A stretch of 64,000 nucleotides of DNA from Euptelea pleiosperma (GCA_035048495.1 CM068540.1:6246829-6310828), one strand, 5' to 3'. Numbered from the stretch's first letter, positions 33,784 through 44,726 are shown. Program-made: numbers and translations. Notes: a model not told the origin generated them from the sequence alone.

Positions 33784-34450
33784 TGGTTTAAAAAATGGCT
33801 GTTATAATGGTAATGCTTCGACCATGTTACAGTTATTTCCAATTTAACGCCGTCCCTTTATAAAAGTAATGGCTGTTACAACGAAAATATCACCATTTTT
33901 TTATAACATTTTAAAATAAAACATCTCCGTTATTTCTGTTATTTTTTGTAATTTTAAAAATCATTTTTTATTTAAATGTTGATTTTCAAATTTAAAATCT
34001 GTTATAAATTCTCACAAATAACGATTGTTAAATGTGTTATAAACCCGTTATAACGGATATAATGGCTGTTATTTATGAAAGTAACAGGGACACCGCACTT
34101 TTAAGGTTTTGCCGTATTGGACACCTTGACACCCGGACACGCGTGTCGACACTCCCCGACACACATCTGGACACTTATGGCCATGTCACCCCTTGTTTTA
34201 GTAATTTTTAATATAAAATTGATTTTTAAAAGCGAGTTGGTGTGTTCCATCCTCTATACAATAATAAACTAATAAATATTTTTTGCTTTATTTTCTATTT
34301 TCTGTTATTTTATTAATAATTTTAAGCATTCAGATATATTAATATATTTTAATATTAAAAAAATATGTACAGACGTGTCTCCGTATTGGATTTTTTTAGG
34401 TTGTCGTGTCAAACACCTCGTATCCATGTCGGTGTCCTTGTTACATAGGT
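33784..34450. mobile_element. decayed TIR element(s)
   Basis: Starts CATGGTTTAAAAAATGGCTG, with many GGCTGTTATAAC-like units to about 34080. It then passes into AACAGGGACACC ... GTGTCCTTGTTACATAG, the terminal motif of the 10786 and 31281 family. Probably two fused elements; borders uncertain. Confidence 0.4.
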
Positions 34451-34622
34451 TTTTTTGCTTTATTTTCTATTTTCTGTTATTTTATTAATAATTTTAAGCA
34501 TTCAGATATATTAATATATTTTAATATTAAAAAAATATGTACAGACGTGTCTCCGTATTGGATTTTTTTAGGTTGTCGTGTCAAACACCTCGTATCCATG
34601 TCGGTGTCCTTGTTACATAGGT
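34279..34622. repeat. exact 172-bp tandem duplication
   Basis: 34279-34450 and 34451-34622 appear identical base for base, both ending TTGTTACATAGGT. No divergence seen, so the duplication is recent. Confidence 0.9.
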
Positions 34623-34670
34623 TATGGCCCATCCAAGAGCTGTTAAACCAATTTGATAGTCTGGTTGGAT

Positions 34671-34690
34671 GCATATGCATATGCATATGC
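34671..34690. repeat. short ATGCAT microsatellite
   Basis: Four tandem GCATAT/ATGCAT units; too short for any function to be argued. Confidence 0.6.
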
Positions 34691-34734
34691 AAGTCAGATA
34701 TAAGGTATTGAGTGTAGGAGAGAAATATGTAATC

Positions 34735-35765
34735 AGCATATCACCTGCTTTACCAAGAGTCCACGTCAAATTCCTCAAGAAATATTCTATCTCGTATATG
34801 GAAATATATCTGGGCCCTCAGGATCCCAAAGCACGGTCAATTCTTTATGTGGCGACTCCTTCGTGACCTTCCGACTAGAGCCAAACTCCACTCAAGGATC
34901 GAGAATATATACCTCTCTTGCCCAAGATGTGGGGTGGACACTGAATCAAGCATCCATGCCTTAATGCAATGCCCAGATAGTGCCTGAATTTGGTTTGTGT
35001 CTCCTTTTTCCCTGCGCTGCACTGTATCAACGTCTTTACGACAGAGGATGATCATTATACCGGCTCCTATAACAGTGTCTTGCTCTGGAAAGTGTGGTCT
35101 TTTCGAAATACGCTAGTGCACTAGAACCGCTGTCATAACCCTCTTAAAGTCTTGGATAACATTGCCACTTCTTACATCCTTGAAATTCCTCCTGTACCAA
35201 CTAGAGAAGCCCACATCATGAAGTGGCAACCCCCTCAGCCAGACTCGCTAAAAATGAATACTGATGCAGCGTGGAATAGCCATACCCGAGAGGCTGGTCT
35301 GGGTTTTGTTGTGCGCACTGATTGATCTTTATTCTTCATGGCAGGAGGCAGGGCAGCAAGAACTTTCTCTGCCGGAGAAGCTAGGCACAAGCCATAAAGT
35401 GGGGCCTCGAAATAGCTATCTCAGTTTCAGTTGGCATCTCCTCTATCATGATTGAATTGGATGCTCTCCATCTAGTGACCACCCTTTCCAAAGGATCATC
35501 CCAACTGGGAAGCAGAACTTCTTGGCTAGTAGTGGACATTTACACCTTGCTTCTCGTCTATCTTCTGTCTCTTTTGTTTATGTCTCCCGGCAGGCAAACT
35601 CTGTGGCTCACTCCATTGCTGCCAAAGCAAAAACCTTTTCAGATCCTTTTGTTTGGGAGTGTAACCCACCGAGTTGGCTGGCCTCAGCAATTCGGAAAGA
35701 TGGGACCTCTTTGTAGTTGTTCTCTTTTGTGGTTTCTAATATAATGACTTGATTACAAAAAAATG
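34735..35765 (+). pseudogene. LINE 3' relic with zf-RVT and RNase H
   Basis: Broken frames: YLSCPRCGVDTESSIHALMQC (zf-RVT cysteines, about 34905-34975; this stretch is split by damage), then KMNTDAAWNSHTREAGLGFV at about 35240-35310 (RNase H first Asp), and FVYVSRQANSVAHSIAAKA at about 35575-35630. It ends in an A-rich tract at 35755. Multiple stops. An L1-like element with a C-terminal RNase H, sense to the F-box gene. Confidence 0.75.
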
Positions 35766-36898
35766 AAAGGTTGAAGTTTCTCTAATGAATTTTATGCAGG
35801 CATTGTTATATACTTTATGCAACGCTCAAGAGCCCCAAGAATTATTAAGTCATCAAAATTAATTAAAGAGAAATAAACAACGATTAAGTCTCGTAAATTG
35901 TGTAGGATGATGCATTATAAAATTTTCTCTTGGAATAGTTGAAATCAATGCAGACCAGTTTGCTTTTGCCATTTTGTTCCTTCAGTTCTCAATGTAATTA
36001 GTACTGTGGTTTTAACTCTAACTGTGTGTGGGTATCTTTAATTGCAGTTAGGTGCAGAAGCATCACTCATGTGCTGTTTACTTGCACATGCCACCGCATA
36101 GCCGTTGTCGTTGTGACCCCATGAAGTTCAGATGGCCCAGGAGCTTCAAATCCAAACCTTCTGTTGGTAATCTCTGTAAGTAGTTGAACTCATGGGACCG
36201 CTTTTACATTCACTAAGTGGACGTATTTCATAATGCGTGGCATTAGGATAATTACATAATCCTCTGCCTGTTGCCATCCAAATGGTGTGTCATCCATTGG
36301 TCTGGACCATCCAGTTGATTATGGATGCTCTTGTTTTATCATTTGCGTGTCGACATAGCATTTGTCCATGTTTACGGCTAACTACTCTGTACCTTGCACT
36401 GGCCCAGCATTCATTACAAGTTGTTTTCGTTGTAGAGTTCAGTTGAGCATTGGACAACCTAGGCAAAACTTTACACATAAATTTATCCCACCAGTAATGC
36501 GAAAAATGGACTGTTAATCTTGTGGTCAACACTTGGAACACACAAAAGGGTCAAGTTTATGAACAATGGATGGCACTGATGGTATCCAAATGATGGTTGA
36601 TCAACACTAGCGGTTCATCAAAAAAAAAATTCAGATGCAGGGCCTACTAATTAAAAAAAATAACGTGATTGGATTGATGCAATCATCTGATTACTCTGAT
36701 TTTCAACCATTAGATCTCCAAGATGGAACCAATTGGATGGTGGATCCTGATTCTTGATACAGTGTAAGTTTGGGCTTATGATACTAAACAATGCTTATTT
36801 ATTGATAAGAAAAGATTTGTGGGCTAGCATAAAAAGTTTCTGTTGATAAGATACGATATACGAGGGATCTAGATTGAACTGAACGGTCAGATATCTTT
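35766..36898. other. intergenic sequence
   Basis: Apart from the possible F-box 3' UTR exon near 36047, I see only a MITE-like stretch (36280-36620, ATCCATTGGTCTGGACCATCC and its rough inverse) without firm ends. Confidence 0.4.
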
Positions 36899-37727
36899 CT
36901 AAACACCCATGATTAACAGTGATATCAAACACCAAAAGGAAACCCCACCAACCATCTCCACTCCCAACCATCTCTTTCTCCTCCCACCATGATTCCCCTG
37001 TGCAGCTGATGCAGCACTGTTTGAACTGGAGGAATTCCCTTTAACTGAAAAACAACAAATATCAAAACAGCAAAACAAATTAAGATCAGTATCACTTTAA
37101 CAAAACCCATCTCAAAAAATATTGAAGATGGAGAGAAAAATTAATCAGAAATATAAATTACAAATTATATTACCAGTAGCTACTGTGGAACTCCCTTTGG
37201 TGGAGTTAGCAAACTGCTCGAAAATTTGAGCGTCTGTTGAATTAGGAGCCAAGTGTAGAAGAGCTGGATCCATCGCCGCAATCAAACGGAAAAAAATACC
37301 ATTAGATTTGTGTGTTGAGAGAAAGAAAGAAAACTAACTTGTGATTTTCTATACATATAAAGTACGCGTGTTTCATGTACGTATACATACCAGGGCAATC
37401 GGAAACATTAGCTGGGGTGTTGCAAGTAGTAGGGAGGGTCAGAGCGAGAGTCGCGTTGATATTGAGACCGAGAGCTGGATCATTTCGATCTTTAATGAGG
37501 AGGCAGAGACACTTCTTGCTCTTGTTAAGGACTTGCTTGAGACCACTGCAACAGTCTGGAGTTGGAGCCTTAGCCGTCCCACCAACGTAAGGTAGACAAG
37601 TGGCGAGCCCGACCAATTGGGTTGCGCATTCTTCACGATCTTTCGCTAAATCTGTGCTTACAAGACTAATAACCATCATCAAAGCTAAGATGTATGTGAG
37701 TCCCATAGTCTGAGAGTGTGACCCCAT
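36899..37727 (-). CDS. GPI-anchored non-specific lipid-transfer-like protein (LTPG type), 3 exons
   Basis: Minus-strand exons 37727-37391, 37263-37174 and 37044-36899 (GT-AG; phase 1 at both junctions) give 190 residues and a TAG stop. An N-terminal signal peptide (hydrophobic [15 protein letters not shown]) precedes an eight-cysteine motif with the nsLTP spacing C-x9-C-x14-CC-x12-C-L-C-x26-C-x8-C. A Ser/Ala/Asn-rich linker and a hydrophobic C-terminal tail ([12 protein letters not shown]) indicate a GPI-anchor signal. By family knowledge these proteins sit on the outer plasma membrane or wall and carry cuticular or other apoplastic lipids, or act in xylogen-like signalling. Start choice: the first ATG (37727) lies about 70 bp from a TATA box; a second Met at residue 8 is an alternative. 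No damage seen. Confidence 0.92.
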
Positions 37728-37736
37728 GAGAACAAA

Positions 37737-37740
<4 letters not shown>

Positions 37741-37768
<28 letters not shown>
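37741..37768 (-). repeat. (GA)n microsatellite in the LTPG 5' leader
   Basis: About 14 GA units (CT on the coding strand) lie between the TATA box and the ATG. CT-rich leaders are common in plant genes and may influence expression (inference). Confidence 0.8.
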
Positions 37769-37770
<2 letters not shown>

Positions 37771-37796
37771 ATGGTATGAAGAGATGCTACTTCCCT

Positions 37797-37804
37797 TTTT
37801 TATA
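37797..37804 (-). promoter_or_regulatory. TATA box of the LTPG gene
   Basis: TATAAAAA on the minus strand, 70 bases before the ATG, giving an expected start of transcription within or next to the GA tract. Confidence 0.65.
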
Positions 37805-37809
37805 CTTTG

Positions 37810-38590
37810 GGAGTCCCTTTGGTGGAGAAAGGAGATAAAGAGGGGGAAGGTTAGTGGTACTTTGGTAGTGGAGTTGCAATAATTAGGCTGGTTGTCAAAA
37901 AGAGGGCTCTCTCTCTATGTGAAGAGGATAAGTTTTTAGATGGGAATTGGTTTTCTACTTGTATTAACAGATGTTGCTCCTTAAAAGCATTGAGCTTGAT
38001 GCTTCCTGTACAAGCCAGCGATAGCTAGCCTACTCAACAATCTGGACCATAATAATCAAAATCCCAGTTTAAGACTTTTTTCTTAGAATCTCAATTTTCT
38101 CAAAATATCGTCGAACAAACTCAAAATATACAACAATCCAAAACAACCCAGATATTTTTCAAAAGGTCTCGCGAATAAAACTCGCTTATGATTTTTAGAG
38201 ATTGAGGAGAATTTGTTTGTCGTAAAGATGGTTTTTTTTTTTTTTTTGGTCATTAAATTTTTTGAGTCCGTCTAGATCTACACCCATATCTTACATCCGG
38301 TTGTAGGTTGGACAATGGACAATCCGACTGTACATTAGGCTGTACATGCCATGATGATCATCGTCACCAAAAATTAGTTCATTTTGACATCGCTAACCAT
38401 ATAAAATATTCACCCCAAATAATGATATAGTTGGATGGTCTGGATTTTTCAAATTAAAGTCAATTTTTCTTGAGGTTAGGAATGTCGAAATATCTTTTTT
38501 TTTGTGAGGAAGGCAACTATAGTATGAAAAACTCATTGTGTGGTTGGATTGTCCTACATGATCTCCATGTGGGCCCTACTACTAGGTGTA
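37810..38590. other. LTPG upstream region
   Basis: No further gene or clear element. May contain LTPG control elements; I see none I can name with confidence. Confidence 0.5.
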
Positions 38591-39243
38591 AGAGTATCTC
38601 TACCCCTGCGCTAAACTATCTTCCCTTCCTTAAGATAGGGTGAAAAATATAAAAACCATCTCCAACCCTACCAAGTTTACCCTATTTTAGGGTAACCTCA
38701 AATCCTAACCTTAACTTTGGGGTAGGATTTAGGGCGAGATTCTAAAAACTCGTTCCTCCTATTCTTTCCATTTCTTTTTTTTATTAATTCCACTCCCTCT
38801 CTCTCTTTTCACTTGGCCCTGCTTGGTTCGCGACATTGGGATGCATTTACACTCCAGTGTAAATGCGGCGAGTTGCATTGCAGTTACTTACCACGGTTTT
38901 TGGGTTGCACATGCTTGCATCAATTTTCTTAAAGAGTTTGTAAGGGCTTGACAACGACTTGCACAACAACTCATTTGCACACCCCAAACCAATCACGTGA
39001 ATCCCAAAACCATGGCAAGTGGGTGCATTGCATCCAATTTGCATTGAACCAAGTAGGGCCTTAACGTCACCAATCTCCCCCTCTAATTTTTGTCATTTTC
39101 CATCTTTTCTATTGGTTTTATATGTAAGGAATGGTAGAGTTTAGGGTGGACCATTGGAGAGCTTTCAAAGTTTTAAGGGAGAGTCTTTTGTACCCTACTT
39201 TAAGTGTTTAGCGTAGAGTAGGGTCGGGTCGGAGATGCTCTAA
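38591..39243. mobile_element. MITE with AGAGCATCTCC-type ends, split by another MITE
   Basis: Left AAGAGTATCTCTACCCC and right GGTCGGAGATGCTCTA are imperfect inverted repeats, an end type common in plant MITEs. Subterminal CCCTA/TAGGG segments also pair. The element at 38815-39060 interrupts it. Confidence 0.6.
38815..39060. mobile_element. MITE, GGCCCTGCTTGGTTC family (Harbinger/Tourist-like)
   Basis: TIRs GGCCCTGCTTGGTTC and GAACCAAGTAGGGCC match at 14 of 15 bases; the right flank begins TTA as in Tourist-like insertions, the left flank is ACTT, so the duplication is imperfect. Length 246 bp. The frame inside it is not a gene. Confidence 0.7.
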
Positions 39244-39544
39244 GAAATGGGTGTAGCTCTAGGTAGACTCTTTTTTTTAAAAAGTAAAAGAAGGATTACT
39301 CTTTGGAAGCCTCTAGAAGTAGATAGAAAAGATTTTCTTTTAGAAACAGACTTAAACAAAGCATTCAATAGTTCTAACATTTTTTTTAACAAGTCGAAGA
39401 TTCTTCACTGTTACTTTTGATGGTTCAGAGGTTTCAGAATGGGCTGATTTTTTGTGGGGATGGGACTAGACCTTAACACATCTACATGTGAGCCCCACAA
39501 TGGCCTGTCGACACATTCTAAAACTTCTGGCCCTGTCAAATATA

Positions 39545-39760
39545 GGTATAAAGTGAAGGGTTAGGATCCGTGGACTCAAATTTTTCATCCAAACTCTCAG
39601 CCTTGGATTTCTTGAAATCAAATGGTGGTTTTGCTTTGGAAAAGTGAATGCCAGCTTAGCATTATAAACAATGGTTGTATTTCAAGAAATCCACGGCTGA
39701 GAGTTTAGGTGAAAAACTTGAGTAAAAAAATTGAGTCTCCAGATCCCGTGCTTAAAGTTA
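39545..39760. repeat. inverted repeat
   Basis: GACTCAAATTTTTCATCC...AACTCTCAGCC...GATTTCTTGAAAT pairs with ATTTCAAGAAATCCACGGCT...GAGAGTTTAGGTGAAAAAC. A foldback, probably an inactive MITE. Confidence 0.6.
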
Positions 39761-39810
39761 ATGGTTATATGAAATGTCTAGAATTCAACTTGTAACCTAT
39801 TTTTTATGTC

Positions 39811-40320
39811 ACAGGCTCCGTGACTGGCCTTGTCCGGTATGGATTCTGAGAAGGAAAAAGATGTAACAAGGTAGCTTGAAACTGTTTCAAATGCCGAAGC
39901 ATGATTTTTGTTATTCACCACTGTCATTTGGGCCCACTGACCGCATGGATGTTTATCCCACCCCTTGGTGGATATACAGACCAAAAATCACCCTGATGGC
40001 ATTCTTATAGCCGTTGAATGCAACCATTTTTTGAGTACTAAAACCAACGGCTAAAAATGATTAAATAAGCTGATTTTTGGTATGAATGTCTATTAAGGGG
40101 TGGGCTAAACATCCATGCAGTCAGTGGGCCAAGATGGAAGCGGCGACTACCAAAAATGCCGCTTCCGCAAATGAAAAGATCTCAGGTATACCTTGTTACA
40201 TCACGACCCTTCTGAGAATCCACTGTGGTTTGCTTTGAAAAAAATGAATGCCAGCTCAGCACTATCACAATCATTGGATTCTCGGAATCCATGTCCAACA
40301 AGGCCTGTCCCGTGAGGCTG
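39811..40320. repeat. long nested foldback element
   Basis: Outer arms: CACAGGCTCCGTGACTGGCC...GATTCTGAG (39811-39850) against GAATCC...AAGGCCTGTCCCGTGAGGCTG (about 40275-40320), plus AAGATGTAACAAGGTA against TACCTTGTTACATC. Inner arms: CCCACTGACCGCATGGATGTT (39932; last bases shared) against AACATCCATGCAGTCAGTGGG (about 40107-40127). A relative of the inner unit lies at 43205-43415. Confidence 0.7.
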
Positions 40321-40423
40321 TCATATATGGCCAGGGTCACGGGATCCCAACCCCTTTTTTCATAGGGCTAAAAATATTGGAATGAGAAAATCAGCCTTCA
40401 ACTCATCTCTATGTGGGAGGAAA

Positions 40424-40557
40424 AAAATTCGCTGGCTCCCCTCCAAAAATGTCTGACAAGTACCCCTTGTTAACCACTAAGGGCTTAATGCAGGTTGGGT
40501 TAAGGGATTGGGGTACGTGTCAGACATTTTGTTTGGGGAGACAGGGCCAGCGAATCT
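40424..40557. mobile_element. short TIR element, ATTCGCTGGC family
   Basis: ATTCGCTGGCTCCCC...AAATGTCTGACA against TGTCAGACATTTT...GGGGAGACAGGGCCAGCGAAT; about 134 bp including a short loop. Confidence 0.65.
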
Positions 40558-41389
40558 TTTCTCTCTCTGGGCTCCACAAAGGCGTGTCAAGAGAATATCT
40601 CCACCTATATGACACCCATTTTCCTAGGGAGCATCATATGACACCCCATTTTTTTTTTTCCTTCCCCATCCCGTGATTGTTTGTGTTGATCCGTGATTGC
40701 ACATCGATTCCCATGTGGGGCCCGGTTGATTCAGATATAAATTAAGCCCAAGTTCTGTCTCGGGTCAATCAAGTATTCCCATATGATCATGCCCATGTCA
40801 TTTGAACATCATCTTCCTAAGAGGAATGATACAGTGCGATGCACTTATGTACTCTCTATCCATACCCTCAATTGTGTCCCCACAAGCCAATCAATCAGTG
40901 AAGGATAAGCTGATCGTTGGGTAATCTCTTGCATGGCCCACATCCCAAACACTTACCCACTTTTGGATGGTCAATAAATTAATGGGACTATTGTATTTAT
41001 GGGGTCCCACGATTCCAAAACATTATTTTTATCAGGCTTTAATTGATAAAGATAAGCTGTTTGAGGGATAATTAATTTAGTAGTTATGATCATGTGGTTC
41101 TCATTAAATCTAATGTCTCCAATCGCACAATTAGTTTGAAAACTTAATAAGTGGGGTTCTCTTCCTCTATTCATAGTGGGTCACACTGACACACACACTC
41201 ACAAAGGTGGCCTTTGCTTTTCACCTACCCACTGAGGTATTAGGTGTGAGAGTAATGATGCGGTAGCCCCGGTAGTATTAGATTTATCTTAATACTGAGG
41301 CTCGTAGCCGTTCGATTAGAGACCAACCGCTTGGAGACCCTAAATTACTATGTGTCATTCCTTCAATGGTCCCTCCAATAAATAAAATA
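40558..41389. other. intergenic sequence
   Basis: No coding signal; GC-richer patches such as TGTGGGGCCC resemble decayed MITEs. Confidence 0.4.
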
Positions 41390-41530
41390 TTCTAGTTCAG
41401 ATGGTTAGTGTATAACCTCCTGTTGTGGAAGGTCGTGGGTTCAATCCCACCTTCCATTGAGCAGTTGTTGTGGGGGTGTCAACCAGTGGGTTCCCTACCA
41501 TATTCCTTGGTGGACATACAGACCAAACAT
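41390..41530 (+). mobile_element. possible tRNA-derived SINE
   Basis: A-box-like TAGTTCAGATGGTTAG at about 41393 and B-box-like GGGTTCAATCCC at about 41448, spaced about 45 bases apart as in tRNA promoters. The sequence does not fold as a tRNA, and the 3' end is undefined. Confidence 0.45.
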
Positions 41531-42790
41531 TAACAACATTAGCATGATTAGTACTTTATATTCCTTAGATTTTATTATTTTCATGGGTTGATTTTCAACC
41601 ATGGGATTGGATCATGCATCATGATGACGTCCATGCATCACGATACCATGGACCTTGTCCCATCCCTAGGTACTACATACCAAAATTCACCTTGATTAAT
41701 AATTTCTATATGTTGGATTAAAATACTTTCATGGTTTATTTTTAACCATATATAACGACTCATCAAATGCGTCATTTTATGGAATTATAAAAAAAGAATT
41801 ACTGACCGACGCCCCCTTAAAGGGCGTCAGTGAGTTACCAACGCCTATTACAAATGGCGTCACGGTTTTTTTTTTTTTAATTTTTATTTTAGAATATAAG
41901 TATTTTTTTTTAAATTGGTTTAATTTTATATATTTTTTTTTAGAATTTTCCAACAAAATAAAATAAAATTCAAGACCTCATTGGGAGGTGTGGTTCACAT
42001 CAAATAAAAAAGGGTCGGGCTCAAGGGACCCCCATTTCTGATCCCCATCGTGGCCTACCCCCATAGAAGATGAATCAATGGCTGATTTTTGGTGGGGATG
42101 ATAACCTCTCCATATAGATCACCCTAACAAAAAATCCGTCCATTCTGAAATTTCTAACCCCATCAAATGTGGTTTTAAAGTTACACGGTAAAAATCGACG
42201 GTCCATAATGCTTCAGCTTCTAAACCAGTCTAAGAATATCAGAATCATTTGAATTTTTGTGAGGATGATCTCCTCACCATAGAGATCATCCTCACCAGAA
42301 ATCAGCCATTGATTCATCTTCTATCAGTTCTACGTGGGTACTCAAGATGGGGGTCAAAAAAGGGGTCAGAAATGGGGTCCCTTGAGCCCGACCCAATAAA
42401 AAATATTCTCTTGTCTAATGTGGCCCCGAACAATGGAACACATTCTAGATAGCAACTTTGTTGGCGCTATCAGACATTAAATATGGGTCAGGATTGGGGG
42501 ACAACAAATTTTTGAGTACCCACGTAGAAGACAAAATCAATGAATGATTTTTGTTGAGGATGACCCCCTCACCATATAGATCACTCCTACAAAAAAATCA
42601 GTCCGTTCTGAAATTTCTAACCCCCATCAAATGTAGTTTTCAAGTTAACGGTAAAAATAGACGGTTCATGATTCTTCAACTTCTAAACCAGTCTAGGAAT
42701 ATCGGAATGATTTGAATTTTTGTGAGGATGATCTCGTCACCAAAATTCATCCATTCCAAAACTTTTAAGTTATAAAATACAATATTTAAA
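41531..42790. other. intergenic sequence with inverted copies of a MITE-like unit
   Basis: Segments around 42000-42130 and 42240-42390 repeat in opposite orientation (AAGGGACCCCCATTTCTGA / AGAAATGGGGTCCCTTGAG), and 42480-42780 repeats part of this. Near 41805 is a GACGCCCCCTTAAAGGGCGTC palindrome-like motif (20-base core). Noncoding. Confidence 0.5.
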
Positions 42791-42794
42791 CAGC

Positions 42795-42965
42795 CAACAT
42801 GGCAGCTCAAATAGTTGGTGTGTATCCACCTCTTTCATGAGGTCGTGGGGTCAAAACCCACACAGGTAGATTTCCTCCTTTGAGCAGTGTGCCAGGAGTA
42901 GAAATACCCTTTACCGGCTTGACCGGGTCCGTGCAGGTTTCACTTGCAAATCCGTGGGGCCCTCC
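42795..42965 (+). mobile_element. possible tRNA-derived SINE
   Basis: GGCAGCTCAAATAGTTGGTG resembles a tRNA 5' end and A box; GTGGGGTCAAAACCCACAC contains a B-box-like core about 40 bases on. The following CTTTACCGGCTTGACCGGG is not tRNA-like. Probably a second SINE copy or subfamily relative to 41390. Confidence 0.45.
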
Positions 42966-43204
42966 CACGATGGTGACTAAATATATATATATATATGATA
43001 TTTATATTTTAATATTAAAATATGTATATAATATTAAAATATTACTTGAGTCGAGTTAACTCAACTCGGTAGACTTTCGAGTCGAGTTTTCGAACACTGG
43101 TGTATACGTAATTATTAAAACTGGCATCAAGAATTTTTTTACTCCCGGCGTTTTTAGACCTGGGCGTCCGGGCCGCACCTAAAAGCACAACGTGGCATAT
43201 TCTT

Positions 43205-43415
43205 AGAGACCAATGACTGTATGGATGCTTGGCCCGTACTCAACGGACCTATATATTTTAGTCTTCTCCATCGGTTGATTTTTAGCCATGTTATTGAAGC
43301 ATTATTTTAGAGCACACATCCAATGATTATATATACCACCAATCAGACTGACTTTTGGTCTATAGGTCCAACTAGGGATGGCCCAAACATCTACAGTTAT
43401 TGGCTCTAAGAGTGG
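43205..43415. mobile_element. foldback MITE related to 39930-40129
   Basis: CCAATGACTGTATGGATGCTTGG pairs imperfectly with CCCAAACATCTACAGTTATTGG (matching in blocks), with GACCTATA / TATAGGTC inside. Confidence 0.55.
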
Positions 43416-44034
43416 CCACGTGGCATTTTCAGGTGGGCTTGAAAGCCCGGAGCAAAAATTTTCTCGTTTAATCCAATTTTATCAAGGATGCTACCAAAAA
43501 GTTATTTTAGTTCATTAGTGTGACTCGTGTGTGTGGTGTGTCGCTCAAGCCGCTCAACGCGTACAAGACGGTAGTGGCTCGGGTTGTCGCTGTACGAATT
43601 TGATAGGTTTGATGGGAAATCGCATCCCCTGTGAATTGGATTCATGGACCATGGACCCGCTAGCCATATATTTCATGATCTTCAATAAAGAATGCGAAAG
43701 ATCCAGGAGTCGGGGTTATCAAATCACGTTGGTATATGATCTAGTAAAATAGTTTAAAAAGCCATTAAAACAGTAATTGCCATTTGACACTGTTATATTA
43801 CATGCAATATAAATAACGGCTATTTTTTTAGGAAAAATTACTTTTAAGCTTCTGAGACCACTGTTAAAAATACCCCCAACACTTGGGCCCAATCACCTGC
43901 TGCAAAACCATGTACTAGTCCCTCCACCTCAATGTAACTCCGGCTCGGTTAACCGATGCCTGACTTGCTAAGGATCCTGAGAAGCTTTCCTTCGAATCAA
44001 CATAGAGTTTCCATCCGAGCACGAGTTAGTTCTC
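43416..44034. other. intergenic sequence
   Basis: No supported gene; a 73-codon frame at 43531 has no recognisable motif. Confidence 0.45.
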
Positions 44035-44412
44035 ATATAGAGGGAGGCGGCAATGGGAGAGATGTGGCGGCGATGGGAGAGATGCATAAGCAGCTACCGG
44101 AGAGACCAAAGAGAGAGTCTGTTTAGGTTTTTTTTTTTTTTTTTTTAATCGAAGAAGACATTGGTTTTTAGGGATTTTGTAATGTATATAAGGATAACTA
44201 AGAAAAAACAAATTACTTGATCTGCGGCACGCAAACGCAAGACGCGAAAGCCATTTTGAAATGGCTTCTGCGTCTTACCTTTTTTTTTAGCTTAAAACGA
44301 TTTTGAAATGCCGCTTTTATATTTTTGCCAAACGCCAAAAAACTGCTTATGGTGGTCCGCAACCGCTATAAGCCAGCTTATAGCTTAAATTCTGCACTCC
44401 CAAACGCAGCCT
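44035..44412. mobile_element. MITE-like repeat, related to 26250-26605
   Basis: Shares GGCAATGGGAGAGATG..., CTGTTTAGGTTTTTTT, GCCATTTTGAAATGGCTTCTGC-like core and a CCAAACGCAGCCTAA end with the copy at 26250. Short inverted ends only. Confidence 0.5.
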
Positions 44413-44591
44413 AAGTCTCCTCTACAAAACTTGGGACACATTAGTTCAACATTGGCCCATTAAGGCCTATTTTGTGGTTACCGTCCAAAATACCTATAAC
44501 TGCACAATACCGTACGTCAGCCTCATCTTCTCTATTCTTCAGTTTTCTCTCCATCTTCCTTATGCTTCCCTCTATTTCTCCTCCATTTTCT

Positions 44592-44726
44592 ATGCAACGT
44601 GTTTATCGTCATTGTAGCTCTCCACTTGTTCTGTTGAAGAAAGGAAGTAACCATCCTAGTTCCCTCCATTTCAACCGTACGCAAGCTGTGTATTTCTCCA
44701 CCAAAGAAGGTCAAGATGGAAGGTGA
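44592..44726 (+). pseudogene. orphan first exon with mitochondrial presequence-like peptide
   Basis: From the ATG at 44592 the frame reads MQRVYRHCSSPLVLLKKG then HPSSLHFNRTQAVYFSTKEG, basic, Ser/Arg-rich and lacking early acids like a mitochondrial presequence. A donor-like AAG/GTCAAG lies at about 44709, otherwise a stop follows at 44724. About 135 bases upstream is TTGGCCCATTAAGGCC, with site-II-like GGCCCA motifs common before plant mitochondrial-protein genes. No downstream exon is visible before repeats begin. Could be a gene split by transposons, a relic, or chance. Confidence 0.35.

Larger units (their letters stand above)
33503..36180 (+). other. possible 3' UTR region of the F-box/LRR gene
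   Basis: A donor-like CTTGTGAGTA lies about 40 bases after the stop and a good acceptor (TTTAATTGCAG) at about 36047, so a 3' UTR intron filled with repeats is possible. Splicing is inferred only; transcript data would decide. Repeats inside the span are listed separately. Confidence 0.22.

Noticed and set aside
34477..34866. MHMHMHM-type frames
   Set aside because: Translation of a short ATGCAT microsatellite.
37341..37595. Plus-strand frames antisense to the LTPG gene
   Set aside because: Shadows of the conserved cysteine exon; they have no motif and no promoter.
41440..41465. tRNA gene
   Set aside because: Only a B-box-like motif; no cloverleaf or anticodon arm can be formed from the surrounding sequence.
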